NCBI GenBank assembly: GCA_934193515.1
Contig: CAKPVJ010000002.1
Coordinates: forward strand, 62,001 to 126,000
Source of the DNA: an uncultured Megasphaera sp.
Lineage (GTDB): Bacteria > Bacillota > Negativicutes > Veillonellales > Megasphaeraceae
DNA length: 64,000 bases
Direction of reading: 5' to 3'
The notes below the pieces were generated by a model that was not told where the DNA came from, did not search any database, and saw nothing but the letters and a program-made list of their open reading frames with translations. Positions within the stretch are counted from its first letter, which is position 1, and each line of letters begins with the position of its first letter. The position numbers and the translations under genes were made by a program. Shown here in pieces: positions 26,397 through 36,229 of this stretch.

Positions 26397-27083
26397 TTAT
26401 GAGTTACTAACTCGTCCATGAATCGTAATTTGATTATCATGCAGCACAACACGGTCCGGCACAATGCCCAACGGGAAATCCTTAAAATCATACACTTCTA
26501 CATTTCCAATGTGCTTGCTGCTGTATGTAAGGCCCAATCCTTCTACTGCTATATCAGATGGTACAAACATCAGCTTGGTGCCGTTCATGCCAAAGTGCCC
26601 GCGGATAACCGCCTGGGCCGTCAAAAAGCCGCTTGCATTAATAGTGCCGCGTACAATGACATCATCATTTTCAAAAGCAACATCAGCATCAGACAAGCCT
26701 TTTACTTTATCAAGGAGAAACTGCTGCAATGCGTCTCGGTGTATAGAGGCAGCCATTTCCCCGCGTTGCGCACGGAGTACAGTGACTTTCTGATCAGCCA
26801 AACTGTCCCATGGACTAAATGCCACACCCGTCAGCCGACAGTCAAACTGATCAAATTGCAGCCCGCCGACACGAAATTGGGTGCCGTGTACTTCTACAGC
26901 GTCCAAATCACCGGCCAGCACTTTCAGTCCCGGTGCAGCCTGCACCTGTACATCATCCGGCTGCAGTTCCATTTTAAGGGATAACGCATGGTATAACCCT
27001 GCTGCCGCTAATTGCGGTGCATATTGGTTCGCGCCAAACAACAGCGCGGCCAATATGAGCACTACGATACTTAATTTTTTCAT
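26397..27083 (-). CDS. LmeA-like (DUF2993) lipid-binding exported protein
   Basis: A 228-aa protein with a signal peptide (LSIVVLILAALLFGANQY) and a DUF2993/LmeA-type fold of repeated amphipathic strands and helices. It resembles tubular lipid-binding domains, for example GGLQFDQFDCRLTGVAF and a C-terminal DRVVLHDNQITIHGRVSN. The family includes mycobacterial LmeA, which binds phospholipids. Its start overlaps the prfB stop by one base, so it is translated with prfB and the csaB cluster. A role in envelope lipid or polymer handling is inferred. Confidence 0.75.
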   Translation of the reverse strand: MKKLSIVVLILAALLFGANQYAPQLAAAGLYHALSLKMELQPDDVQVQAAPGLKVLAGDLDAVEVHGTQFRVGGLQFDQFDCRLTGVAFSPWDSLADQKVTVLRAQRGEMAASIHRDALQQFLLDKVKGLSDADVAFENDDVIVRGTINASGFLTAQAVIRGHFGMNGTKLMFVPSDIAVEGLGLTYSSKHIGNVEVYDFKDFPLGIVPDRVVLHDNQITIHGRVSNS

Positions 27084-28208
27084 TATAGTTCCTGTTTCGC
27101 TAATTTTTTATTCTTTTCCTGCTGTAAATATCCTTCAATAAATATATCCAAATCGCCATCCATGACGGCTTGAATATTACCGGTTTCTACATTGGTACGA
27201 TGATCTTTGACTAAGTTATACGGATGGAATACATAGGAACGAATCTGACTGCCCCATTCAATCGCTTGATGAACGCCGCCGATTTCCGCTTTCAGCTTCG
27301 CTTGTTTTTCCTGTTCCAGTTCAAACAATTTAGCGCGCAGGTATTTCATACACATTTCTTTATTTTGAAGCTGTGAACGTTCGTTTTGACACTGTACTAC
27401 GATCCCCGTCGGTATATGCGTCATGCGGACAGCAGAACTCGTTTTGTTGACGTGCTGCCCACCGGCTCCGGATGCCCGAAAGTAATCGACGCGTACGTCG
27501 TCCATGTTAATTTCTACGTCGACATCGTCCGGCAGTTCCGGCATGACATCGACAGCCGTAAAGGATGTATGGCGGCGCGCTGCAGCATCAAACGGCGAAA
27601 TGCGTACCAGACGATGTACGCCTTTTTCTGATTTTAAATACCCATAGGCATATTCGCCGGTAATCGCAAACGTAGCGCTCTTGATACCAGCTTCATCTCC
27701 CGGCTGCAAATCCATGACCGTAATCTGATACCCGTTACGTTCAGCCCAGCGCGTATACATGCGGATGAGCATTTGCGCCCAATCCTGCGCTTCCGTACCG
27801 CCGGCACCGGCATGGAACGTAATAATCGCATTGCATTTGTCATACTCACCGGAAAGGAGCATGCGAACTTCTCGTTTTTCAACTTCTTTGACAAGTTCTT
27901 TATACTGGTCTTCGATTTCTCCTTCCAGTGAGGTATCGCCTTCTTCTATGGCCATATCCAAATAGTCCAGCGTATCCTGTACCCGCTGTACCAGCGCTTT
28001 ATGTCCTTCTACTTCTGTTTTTAAATTCGTTGCTTCCTGCGATATCGCTTTGGCTTTATCCGGATGATTCCAAAAATCCGGGTCGCTCATCTGCATATCC
28101 AAATCCATAATACGTTCTTCTTTTCGAGGTAAGCTAAAGTGAATCCCCGATTTCTTGTATTCTTTTTTGTAAATCTTCGAGGGGCTTACGCAGTTCTTCT
28201 AATAACAC
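27083..28208 (-). CDS. prfB: Peptide chain release factor 2 (programmed +1 frameshift)
   Basis: RF2 ends translation at UGA and UAA. The main frame encodes 350 aa with the GGQ motif in RASGAGGQHVNKTSSAVR and the PGDEAGIKSATF block; an SPF-like anticodon tripeptide lies in RISPFDAAARRHTS. The N-terminus is in the preceding frame: a GTG at 28208 (GGTG 6 nt before; an ATG at 28220 is also possible) encodes LLEELRKPLEDLQKRIQEIG-DSL and meets a stop at 28136-28134 in CTT TAG C. A +1 shift at CTT continues as SLPRKEERIMD, which aligns exactly with the B. subtilis junction. The stop is TAG, not TGA, and GGGG is 5 nt from CTT instead of 3. Total about 374 aa. Confidence 0.88.
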
Positions 28209-28292
28209 AAGACTCACCATCTTTCATAAATCACATCTACTAATACTATATATCTACATATGTTAGGGCGCGCCGCAGCACGCCCTGTTTAC

Positions 28293-30755
28293 CTATTGCT
28301 TGTTTTTTTCGTCCCGTTCGATATCTTCACGGCTGACTGGTTTGCTTTCTTCATGGACTTCTTTAGCACTCTGAAGATGATCTTCAGCCTGTGGAACCGG
28401 AGCGCTGTATGTTACCTGAATATGATAGAGGAACGTAACAACCGTTCGTTTAATCGATTCTATCATTTCTTCAAACATTTCATAGGCTTCAAATTTATAT
28501 TCGACAAGCGGATTTTTCTGGCCGTATGCACGCAGGTTAATGCCTTCTTTTAAGGCATCCATTGCATCGAGATGATCCATCCACTTGCTGTCTACGACAC
28601 GCAGCATAATCGCTTTTTCCAATTCGCGCATGGTCTGTTCGCCAATTTCTTTTTCCCGCGCATCATATAAATCTTCAGCGATTTTCTTCAATTTTTCATG
28701 AACTTCTACACGGCTCAAATTTTCCAATTCTTCTACCGTCGTCGTTCCTTTAGGAACAAAATACTGTTCCATTTGCTGCAGCAGACCGGCAAAATCCCAT
28801 TCTTCCGGATACAGCTTTTCATCGGCATATTTATCCAATCCTTCGACAATGATGTCGTCTACCATGCCCATAATCGTATCGCGCAGCGATTCAGCAACCA
28901 ATACCTGGCGGCGCTGGCCGTACAATACTTCACGCTGCTGGTTCATGACATCGTCATATTCCAAGACGTATTTACGAATTTCAAAGTTATGGCTTTCTAC
29001 CTTTTTCTGCGCTTTTTCAATGGATTTAGTAATCATGGAATGGGTAATCGGTTCGTCTTCTTCCATTCCCAATTTGTCCATGAATTTGGAAATATTTTCA
29101 GAACCGAAAATACGCATCAGGTCATCTTCCAAAGAGAGGAAGAACTGTGTCGTGCCCGGGTCACCCTGACGGCCTGCACGACCGCGGAGCTGATTGTCAA
29201 TACGACGGCTTTCATGGCGTTCTGTACCAATAATCATTAAACCGCCCAACGCAGCAACCCCATTGCCGAGCTTGATATCTGTGCCGCGGCCGGCCATGTT
29301 GGTAGCGATAGTTACCATGCCCTTCTGACCAGCATTTTTGATGATTTCAGCTTCTTTTTCATGATACTTGGCGTTTAACACGCTGTGGGGAATGTTTTCT
29401 TTATCCAAGAGCTGGCTGATGATTTCAGACTGGCTGATAGATGTCGTACCTACCAAGATAGGCTGGCCTGTCGCATGGCGTTTTTTGACTTCACGCACAA
29501 CGGCACGGTATTTTGCGTTTTTCGTTTTATAAATGACATCCGGCAAATCTTTACGGATAGCCGGCTTGTTTGTCGGAATGACATAGACGTCCAGTTTATA
29601 AATCTTGTTGAATTCGTCTTCTTCCGTTTTTGCCGTACCGGTCATGCCGGCCAGTTTATTGTACATGCGGAAGTAGTTTTGGAACGTAATCGTCGCCAAC
29701 GTTTTGCTTTCGCCTTGTACTTTTACATTTTCCTTCGCTTCAATAGATTGATGCAGTCCATCGCTGTAGCGGCGGCCAAACATCAACCGGCCCGTAAATT
29801 CATCGACGATAACAATTTCGCCGTTTTTAACGACATAGTCTTTATCCCGATGCATCATAAAACGCGCGCGCAAAGCCTGAATGACAAGATGGTTTAAGTC
29901 AAGATGTTCATTATCAAACATATTCTTGATTCCCATCATTTTTTCGACTTTGGCTACGCCGGAATCAGTTGGTGCAATGGTCTTCTGTTTTTCATCCATT
30001 GTATAGTCGTCTTTATCAAACGTTTTGACGATATTGGCCAATGTATAATACAAATCCGTGGATTTTTCACCTGGACCGGAAATAATAAGCGGTGTACGCG
30101 CTTCATCAATGAGGATGGAGTCCACTTCATCGACGATACAATAGTTGAGCGGCCGCTGTACCATCTGGTCTTTACTGATGACCATGTTGTCACGCAGGTA
30201 ATCAAACCCAAATTCGTTATTCGTGCCGTATGTGATATCTGAGTTATAAGCCCGACGGCGCTGTTCGTATGTCAAATCATGAACAATCAAGCCGACAGAT
30301 AACCCGAGAAATTTATAAATCTGGCCCATTTCTTCGCTGTCGCGTGTGGCTAAGTAATCGTTGACCGTGACAACGTGAACCCCTTTACCGGTCAGCGCAT
30401 TTAAATATACAGGCAGTGTCGCAACCAAAGTTTTACCTTCGCCTGTACGCATTTCTGCAATGTCACCGCGATGCAGTACAATGCCGCCTAACAACTGTAC
30501 ATCAAAATGACGCATGCCCGTTACGCGTCGTGACGCTTCACGGACAACAGCAAAAGCTTCGGGCAACAAATCATCCAGCGTTTCACCAGCAGCCAGACGT
30601 TTTTTAAATTCAAAGGTCTTCTCCTGCAAAGACGAATCGCTAAGTGCCGTCATCTTCGGTTCTAAGTCATTGATCTGCTGCACAATAGGCCGCATTTTTT
30701 TTAGTTCGTGTTCGGTATTATTGCCGAGTAATCTCTGGAATAGTTTATTAAACAC
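28293..30755 (-). CDS. secA: Preprotein translocase ATPase SecA
   Basis: An 820-aa SecA motor. Walker A MRTGEGKTLVATLP (about 101-114), the DEVDSILIDEARTPLIISG box, ATNMAGRGTDI and the GRAGRQGD arginine finger motif are all present. It starts at GTG with GGAGGG 8 nt upstream. The C-terminus ends in a charged tail (SREDIERDEKNKQ) and lacks the cysteine-rich zinc/SecB-binding motif, as in some Firmicutes. It is upstream of prfB (secA-prfB is a common pair), separated by about 85 bp. Confidence 0.97.
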   Translation of the reverse strand: MFNKLFQRLLGNNTEHELKKMRPIVQQINDLEPKMTALSDSSLQEKTFEFKKRLAAGETLDDLLPEAFAVVREASRRVTGMRHFDVQLLGGIVLHRGDIAEMRTGEGKTLVATLPVYLNALTGKGVHVVTVNDYLATRDSEEMGQIYKFLGLSVGLIVHDLTYEQRRRAYNSDITYGTNNEFGFDYLRDNMVISKDQMVQRPLNYCIVDEVDSILIDEARTPLIISGPGEKSTDLYYTLANIVKTFDKDDYTMDEKQKTIAPTDSGVAKVEKMMGIKNMFDNEHLDLNHLVIQALRARFMMHRDKDYVVKNGEIVIVDEFTGRLMFGRRYSDGLHQSIEAKENVKVQGESKTLATITFQNYFRMYNKLAGMTGTAKTEEDEFNKIYKLDVYVIPTNKPAIRKDLPDVIYKTKNAKYRAVVREVKKRHATGQPILVGTTSISQSEIISQLLDKENIPHSVLNAKYHEKEAEIIKNAGQKGMVTIATNMAGRGTDIKLGNGVAALGGLMIIGTERHESRRIDNQLRGRAGRQGDPGTTQFFLSLEDDLMRIFGSENISKFMDKLGMEEDEPITHSMITKSIEKAQKKVESHNFEIRKYVLEYDDVMNQQREVLYGQRRQVLVAESLRDTIMGMVDDIIVEGLDKYADEKLYPEEWDFAGLLQQMEQYFVPKGTTTVEELENLSRVEVHEKLKKIAEDLYDAREKEIGEQTMRELEKAIMLRVVDSKWMDHLDAMDALKEGINLRAYGQKNPLVEYKFEAYEMFEEMIESIKRTVVTFLYHIQVTYSAPVPQAEDHLQSAKEVHEESKPVSREDIERDEKNKQ

Positions 30756-30974
30756 CGATTGAGCCCTCCAATTGCAATATTCTAATCATTTTTATTTTCA
30801 ATTATACATTATACCGTGAATCATAGCCATTTTGCAACTATTTGCGTTAGTTTTAGCAAATACTCCATTTCTCAATGTAAAACACCCCCCTTTACGCAGC
30901 ATGAGATTGTATGATTTTCATGCCTGCTTAAAGAGGAGCATCGTATGCTGCATCTGTGTTTTTGTATTTCTCTA

Positions 30975-31955
30975 TCAATGCATCTGCTGCCATGATTCGC
31001 TGGCCGGTACACCATAACAACTATGTGCCGTCCGCACGGCCCGGCGCACTGCGTGTTCTACGGCATAAGCAGCCAGCGTTCCGGTCAAGCTGACTTCGGC
31101 GTGTATATTTCCTACACTCATAGCATACATCGAATCGCCGTCTGCCGTAGTGTTCACCGGGCAGATCGTGCGGACGATGCCGTTGCTGGCCATAGCGGCG
31201 ATTTTTTTCATATGCGCTTTGTCAAACATCCCGTTTGTAATGACCGCGCCAATGGTTGTATTCGTCGTCACGGCATCACGCTGTGAAAAGAGCGTAGCTG
31301 TCCGGCCATATTCTTCCAGCATCACACGCCTGGAATCGGCAAAGCCGCCGTCGGCAGCGCGCATACCGGCGATAATTTGGTTATTTTCCCCCAGAACGTC
31401 ACCAACGGCATTGACGACAACGACTGCGCCTACCTGCAGGCTGCCGACCTGGACTGCATAGGCACCAATACCGGACTTCATCATATATGCCGGGCCGCAC
31501 AATTTGCCAACGGTCGCACCGGTGCCGGCACCCTGACAGCCTTCGGCAAATGCATTACGTTCCGACGCGATACAGGCATCATATCCCATTTGCGCATCGG
31601 GGCGGACATTTTTACCGCAGCCTAAATCATAAATACAGGAAGCGACGACAAGGGGTACTTTACAGATTCTCGTATCAAAGCCAATATCATGTTCTTCCAA
31701 ATACCGCATGATACCTGCCGCAGCATCCAATCCATATGCACTGCCGCCGCTAAGAAGGACGGCATGAATCCTATCAGCATTGGCTGCTGGATTGAGCAGT
31801 TCTAATTCTCGGCTTGCCGGACCGCCGCCCCGCACATCGACACCGCAGGGAGCACCTTGGGGACTGATAATAACCGTACAGCCGGTGCCGGCCTCTTTTT
31901 GCTGGGCATTTCCTATGCGAATTCCCTTTATATCTGTTATAGCAATTGATTCCAT
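30975..31955 (-). CDS. P1/S58 family peptidase (DmpA-like aminopeptidase/esterase)
   Basis: A 326-aa self-processing N-terminal-nucleophile hydrolase of the DmpA/BapA family. Family motifs: TDIKGIRIGNA, GCTVIISPQGAPCGVDVRGG, LSGGSAYGLDAAAG and GAGTGATVGK. The presumed self-cleavage site is in TTNTTIGAVITNG, where Thr (or Ser) becomes the nucleophile. The substrate is unknown. The longer frame starts 14 codons up, but the ATG at 31955 has AAAGGGCG 6 nt upstream. The 219-bp gap to secA holds only an imperfect inverted repeat (30896-30927). Confidence 0.9.
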   Translation of the reverse strand: MESIAITDIKGIRIGNAQQKEAGTGCTVIISPQGAPCGVDVRGGGPASRELELLNPAANADRIHAVLLSGGSAYGLDAAAGIMRYLEEHDIGFDTRICKVPLVVASCIYDLGCGKNVRPDAQMGYDACIASERNAFAEGCQGAGTGATVGKLCGPAYMMKSGIGAYAVQVGSLQVGAVVVVNAVGDVLGENNQIIAGMRAADGGFADSRRVMLEEYGRTATLFSQRDAVTTNTTIGAVITNGMFDKAHMKKIAAMASNGIVRTICPVNTTADGDSMYAMSVGNIHAEVSLTGTLAAYAVEHAVRRAVRTAHSCYGVPASESWQQMH

Positions 31956-32012
31956 GAAGTTCGCCCTTTCCCGTATGCCGCACTCAGCAGCATACATGTA
32001 TATACCAACCTG

Positions 32013-32543
32013 TTACTTGCACTTCTTTTGAAAGTCTTTCCACAGCATGCTTGGCTGAATGCCTGTATTATTCTGATATTTCCCATGCTTATACGTATCA
32101 TATTCGCCATCAATATCGTGATAATAAATCTGGCAGATTTCTACGTTGGGATAAATGCGAATCGGCTGCACACAGAAAATTTCCAACGTCCAATAGCCGG
32201 CAAAGCCTACATCGCCAAAGCCCGCTGTCACATGGATAAATACGCCCAGCCGGCCCACGGATGAACGGCCTTCCAACATGGGAATATATCCTTCTGTTTT
32301 GGTATATTCATTCGTCCGGCCCAAATATAATTTATTCGGCTGCAGCACATAGCCGTCCTCCGGAATCGTAATCGTCGTGGCCGGGTTCGGTTTGGCCATG
32401 TCCAGTTCATGATGGTCGTATATCATCAACTGATTATATAAAGATAAATTATAACTATTGGGATTTACCCGTTCCGGATGAAACGGCGTAATCACAATTT
32501 CTTTGCCAAGATGTTTAACGATTTCTCTACCTGATAATATCAT
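32013..32543 (-). CDS. dcd: dCTP deaminase
   Basis: A 176-aa dUTPase-fold deaminase: MILSGREIVKHLG start, the RVNPNSYNLSLYNQL motif (usual PASYDL-type Asp site), the catalytic EGRSSVGRLGVFIHVTAGFGDVGFAG stretch and FCVQPIRIYPNVEICQIYY. It supplies dUTP, or dUMP if the enzyme is the bifunctional form; I cannot tell which. The open frame extends 66 codons further into the upstream gene, but those codons overlap another CDS and the family start is at 32543. Confidence 0.93.
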   Translation of the reverse strand: MILSGREIVKHLGKEIVITPFHPERVNPNSYNLSLYNQLMIYDHHELDMAKPNPATTITIPEDGYVLQPNKLYLGRTNEYTKTEGYIPMLEGRSSVGRLGVFIHVTAGFGDVGFAGYWTLEIFCVQPIRIYPNVEICQIYYHDIDGEYDTYKHGKYQNNTGIQPSMLWKDFQKKCK

Positions 32544-32625
32544 ACTGCCACTCGCTTTCTCTCTGCATATGTATTTATATATTTGGTTTCCATTATAATA
32601 CAATTCATCGGCCCAGGTAAAGAAT

Positions 32626-33918
32626 TTAGTGTGTAATATCATACGTTTTTTGCGCTGCAGACATGATATCGACGGCTCGTTTTGCCGTTTCCTGCGGGCC
32701 TTTTCTGCCTTCCTGTACATAAAAGCTGACATACAGCCCACGGGCAGCTTCTGTCCGATACAGCGAATCCGTTTTGAAATAATACGTATGCCCTTCGTAG
32801 GTCGTAATAAACCCGCCCGTATTTCCCGGCAACATAGTTTCTATGGTACCGTATACCGGGTCTTCTCCCGCATGTTTGCAGGAAATCCAAAAGGGATACA
32901 ACGTATCCAACAGCGTGTTCCATGTCGGTATGGGCACCTGATAGGACGCGACACGCTGCCGCAATGCGGGAGAAACATACCAGCCGCGCTGCTCACGCAG
33001 CTTTACGATAAACACGTAATGGACAAAGGCCATCATCTCTTTGCCGGTTTGCTGCAGTACTCCTGCCAACTGGGCAATGAAATTTAATTTTCCGGCAAAC
33101 TGCGCGCCTGCCAGCATGCCTGCCGCACCGTACTGCAGCATGGACTGCAGGTCATGCTGCGCTTCGGCACAGTAAAACAAGCCGCGGTAGATAATCCAAT
33201 GCTCTTTGTACTGCAGCAGCTGTCGAAATTCCCGCACGGCATCGTCAACTTGGCCGATTCGCAAGCGGCATAAGGCAATGCGGTAAGAAAACCATATTTC
33301 ATTGTCATGATGAAGCTGTGGGAAAACCCGCATTGCTTCTTGACACAAGGAAATACAAGTCTCGTATTGTTCTTCTTTTACTAAAAAGCGGCTGCGCAGC
33401 GAATACCAGCGCTCTTTCTCTGATGCTATCTGTACGACCTGACCATTGCGTCTGCGTATGATTTCTTCTGCCGAAAGAAGGTCCGGGTCGAGTTTTTCCA
33501 AATACCGGCTAATCTCTGCTGCCGTGTGGCCTGGCCTGCCCCGCAGGCTATCGACAACTTTCCACACCGTCAGCGTATACGGCGAATACGGCTCTTGCCG
33601 ACTGTACTGCAAAATCGCATCGGCAGCCCGGCGGAACCGACGAGGATCATCCCGTTTTTCGTCATATTTTTGAATATACAGATAATATAAACACCAACAG
33701 TAACTATAATGCAGCCTCGTAAACTGAGGAAAGGCAATCATACCCAGCCGGGCAATTTCATGCCCTTTGGCATAGTGCTGCGTTTTTTGCAGTGCGTAGG
33801 CGTAGTAATAATAATCCCAACACGTCCAGAAAGCATTGGGACGGCCGTTTTGATACATGGCCAGTACAGCATCATACTGTTTTTGTCGGCATAATTCTTT
33901 AGCACGAAATGAGTCCAT
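32626..33918 (-). CDS. TPR-like protein with C-terminal cold-shock-like domain
   Basis: A 430-aa cytoplasmic protein. Residues 1 to about 345 are helical with repeated aromatic TPR-style helix pairs (for example LIGQVDDAVREFRQLLQYKEH-like RIGQVDDAVREFRQLL). Residues 360-425 read like a cold-shock/OB fold: YGTIETML, then GGFITTYEGHTYYFKTDSL in the RNP1/RNP2 positions, then VSFYVQEGRKGPQETAK, close to the CSP consensus. The aromatic RNP residues are partly replaced. No named family is recognised. RNA binding with a scaffold role is an inference. Monocistronic or paired with dcd. Confidence 0.7.
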   Translation of the reverse strand: MDSFRAKELCRQKQYDAVLAMYQNGRPNAFWTCWDYYYYAYALQKTQHYAKGHEIARLGMIAFPQFTRLHYSYCWCLYYLYIQKYDEKRDDPRRFRRAADAILQYSRQEPYSPYTLTVWKVVDSLRGRPGHTAAEISRYLEKLDPDLLSAEEIIRRRNGQVVQIASEKERWYSLRSRFLVKEEQYETCISLCQEAMRVFPQLHHDNEIWFSYRIALCRLRIGQVDDAVREFRQLLQYKEHWIIYRGLFYCAEAQHDLQSMLQYGAAGMLAGAQFAGKLNFIAQLAGVLQQTGKEMMAFVHYVFIVKLREQRGWYVSPALRQRVASYQVPIPTWNTLLDTLYPFWISCKHAGEDPVYGTIETMLPGNTGGFITTYEGHTYYFKTDSLYRTEAARGLYVSFYVQEGRKGPQETAKRAVDIMSAAQKTYDITH

Positions 33919-33986
33919 TGCCTTGCCCTCCTTTCTGCATATTTCTCATTTTTATCAAAGCAGTTTTATATCGGATACATGATATA

Positions 33987-36119
33987 TTATTGCCGATTCG
34001 CATAAATACTTGGTTTGCCGTTTACATCAGCACATTTGGTATGGCACCCCTCGGTACTGCAGACCCAGAAAGGGCCGTATGGGCCATTGCGTTTTTGGAA
34101 ATAGCCCTTTTTGCATCTGGGACAGGCGTATGTCGTGTCCACTTCTTTCAACGGCGGCCTTTTTTCGCCTTCGATAGGCTCTGTATGACGGCACGAAGGA
34201 AAATTGCTGCATCCATAAAAATCGCCGTATTTGCCGTGACGTTTCATCATGACACTGCCGCAGAGCGGACAGATTTTACCGCCTGCCAGCTTGATGACAG
34301 CCGTTTTAGCCGCTGCCAGCAGCTTATCCAAAAAGGAAAACTGATCGTGCAGAAAAGACGTAATGTTATCGTTACCCATGCTCATCTGATACAATCGTTC
34401 TTCCCATACGGCGGTTTCGTCCGGATAGAGCATGGATTCCGGCAGAGAATCTACCAGCAAATAGGCATTGTCTGTAGGCCGCAAATAGTTCTTCTTGCCT
34501 TCTGTCGTCAAAAACTTTCTTGTAACCAGTTCATTGATAATCGTTGCACGCGTAGCTTCTGTGCCAATACCCTGCACTTCTTTCAATTTCTTTTTTAATG
34601 TTTCATCTTTGACGTATTTATAAATTTCTTTCATCGCAGCCAACAGCGTAGACGGCGTAAACCGCGGCGGCGGTTTGGTTGCTTTTTTATCAACCTGGCC
34701 GTTTTGATACTGTACCTGGCTGCCTTTGCGTACAGCAGGCAGTTCATGGGTATCGTCCTCGTCCGTTTTCTTTTTATCGCTCTGATACAGCTCTCTCCAT
34801 CCCATGACGATGACGGTTTTACCATGGGCTGTAAAGGTTTCATCAGCAGCCTCAATCAGGATACGCGTTTGGTCATATTCATGAATAGGGTAAAACTGTG
34901 CCAAGTATGCCTGGGCAACCAAGCCATATATATGCTGCTGCATCGTCGAAAGTTTGCTAAACGGACAGGAAACAGTCGTCGGAATAATCGCATGGTGTGC
35001 CGTGATTTTGCTGTTATTCCACGCCCGGCTTTTTATTTGGGTATCAGCCTGGGCGGCCCATTCTGACAGCTTTCCCGGTATCTGTTGGATGTTGGCAATA
35101 ATGCGCTGGCTGTCTTTTCGCTGATTCAGCGGCAAATATTCACAATCCGAGCGGGGATATGTCGTCAGTTTCCGTTCATACAGCTCTTGTGCCGTATCCA
35201 ATACTTGCTGCGGTGTATAACCATACCGCTTGCCGGCCAGCACCTGCAGGGCCGACAGTGATAACGGCAGACGCTGCGCTTCTTTTTTTCTGTTTTTTTT
35301 GCTTTCTGCAATTTGTCCCTGCGGGTGCGCCTGCAGACGGTCTAAAATTTCCTGGGCTGCTTTTTCGTCCAGACACCGTCCTTCAGCGTCCAGCCCCTGC
35401 TGTGTATCTTTCGGCTGCCACTGTGCCGGTATATCGCCGTTTTCATGATGAAATACGGCTTTGACGACATAATAGGTTACAGGTTTGAAATTGTCCAGCT
35501 CCCGCTGCCGCCGCACGACAAGTGCCAATGTCGGTGTTTTGACGCGGCCAATCGGAAAGACGACGCGATGCCCCTGTCGGCGTGCCGCCAGCGTATAGGC
35601 TCGTGACAAATTCATGCCAATCAGCCAGTCTGCCCGGCTTCTGGCCAGCGCCGAATCCTTTAAATGGCAAAAATCGGCATTATTTCGCAAATCCTGCAGC
35701 GATTCCATAATACTTTTTTCATCTAATGCATTAAGCAAAATTCGTTCTACAGGCTTCGTATTGCCGACATAATCCAAAATTTCATCAATAAGCAGCTGTC
35801 CTTCCCGATCCGGGTCACCGGCATTGACAATCGTATCTGCTTTTTCAATCAGTCGGCAAATCAAATGAAACTGGTCTTTACTGTCCGGGCTGACAAGAAG
35901 TTTCCATTGTTTGGGAATAATCGGTAAGTCTTCTTCCCGCCACTGTTTATATTTAGGGTCGTAATCCTGCGGTTCTGCCTGCTGCAGGACATGACCGTAC
36001 GCCCAAGTCACAATGCCGCCGCCGGTTACAATATAGCCGTTTTTTCGCTGCTGCGGCTGCGGCAGGCATTTTGCCAGTTCCCTGGCCATACTCGGTTTTT
36101 CTGCAATAAAAAGTTTCAT
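33987..36119 (-). CDS. topB: DNA topoisomerase III (type IA)
   Basis: A 710-aa type IA topoisomerase. The Toprim domain (MKLFIAEKPSMARELAKCL; NAGDPDREGQLLIDEIL) is followed by the cleavage core with active-site Tyr in KLTTYPRSDCEYL and the GRVKTPTLALVVRRQ motif. The C-terminus carries one four-cysteine zinc ribbon (CPLCGSVMMKRHGKYGDFYGC) and a second CPRCKKGYFQ...CSTEGC repeat. Typical of plasmid/ICE and chromosomal TopB proteins. It lies downstream of an OLD-family nuclease on the same strand, separated by a hairpin. Confidence 0.95.
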   Translation of the reverse strand: MKLFIAEKPSMARELAKCLPQPQQRKNGYIVTGGGIVTWAYGHVLQQAEPQDYDPKYKQWREEDLPIIPKQWKLLVSPDSKDQFHLICRLIEKADTIVNAGDPDREGQLLIDEILDYVGNTKPVERILLNALDEKSIMESLQDLRNNADFCHLKDSALARSRADWLIGMNLSRAYTLAARRQGHRVVFPIGRVKTPTLALVVRRQRELDNFKPVTYYVVKAVFHHENGDIPAQWQPKDTQQGLDAEGRCLDEKAAQEILDRLQAHPQGQIAESKKNRKKEAQRLPLSLSALQVLAGKRYGYTPQQVLDTAQELYERKLTTYPRSDCEYLPLNQRKDSQRIIANIQQIPGKLSEWAAQADTQIKSRAWNNSKITAHHAIIPTTVSCPFSKLSTMQQHIYGLVAQAYLAQFYPIHEYDQTRILIEAADETFTAHGKTVIVMGWRELYQSDKKKTDEDDTHELPAVRKGSQVQYQNGQVDKKATKPPPRFTPSTLLAAMKEIYKYVKDETLKKKLKEVQGIGTEATRATIINELVTRKFLTTEGKKNYLRPTDNAYLLVDSLPESMLYPDETAVWEERLYQMSMGNDNITSFLHDQFSFLDKLLAAAKTAVIKLAGGKICPLCGSVMMKRHGKYGDFYGCSNFPSCRHTEPIEGEKRPPLKEVDTTYACPRCKKGYFQKRNGPYGPFWVCSTEGCHTKCADVNGKPSIYANRQ

Positions 36120-36190
36120 ATACTACTCCTACTATATATACAAAGCTGCCGCACAAAACGACAGCTTTTGATGTGTTGCGTTTTATAAAC

Positions 36191-36225
36191 AAACGGGCCC
36201 GCCAACTACGGATGGGCCGCAGTTT
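36191..36225 (-). terminator. Hairpin after the OLD nuclease gene
   Basis: GGGCC/GGCCC stem flanked by AAAC/GTTT directly after the OLD stop, followed on the minus strand by TGTTTATAAAA. A second stem (AAAGCTG/CAGCTTT, about 36140-36166) follows. Probably a tandem terminator upstream of topB. Confidence 0.55.
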
Positions 36226-36229
36226 GTTC

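Noticed and set aside
30944..30994. 16-codon plus-strand ORF with AAAGAGGAG upstream
   Set aside because: Very short, overlaps the end of the P1 peptidase gene, and lacks any supporting context.
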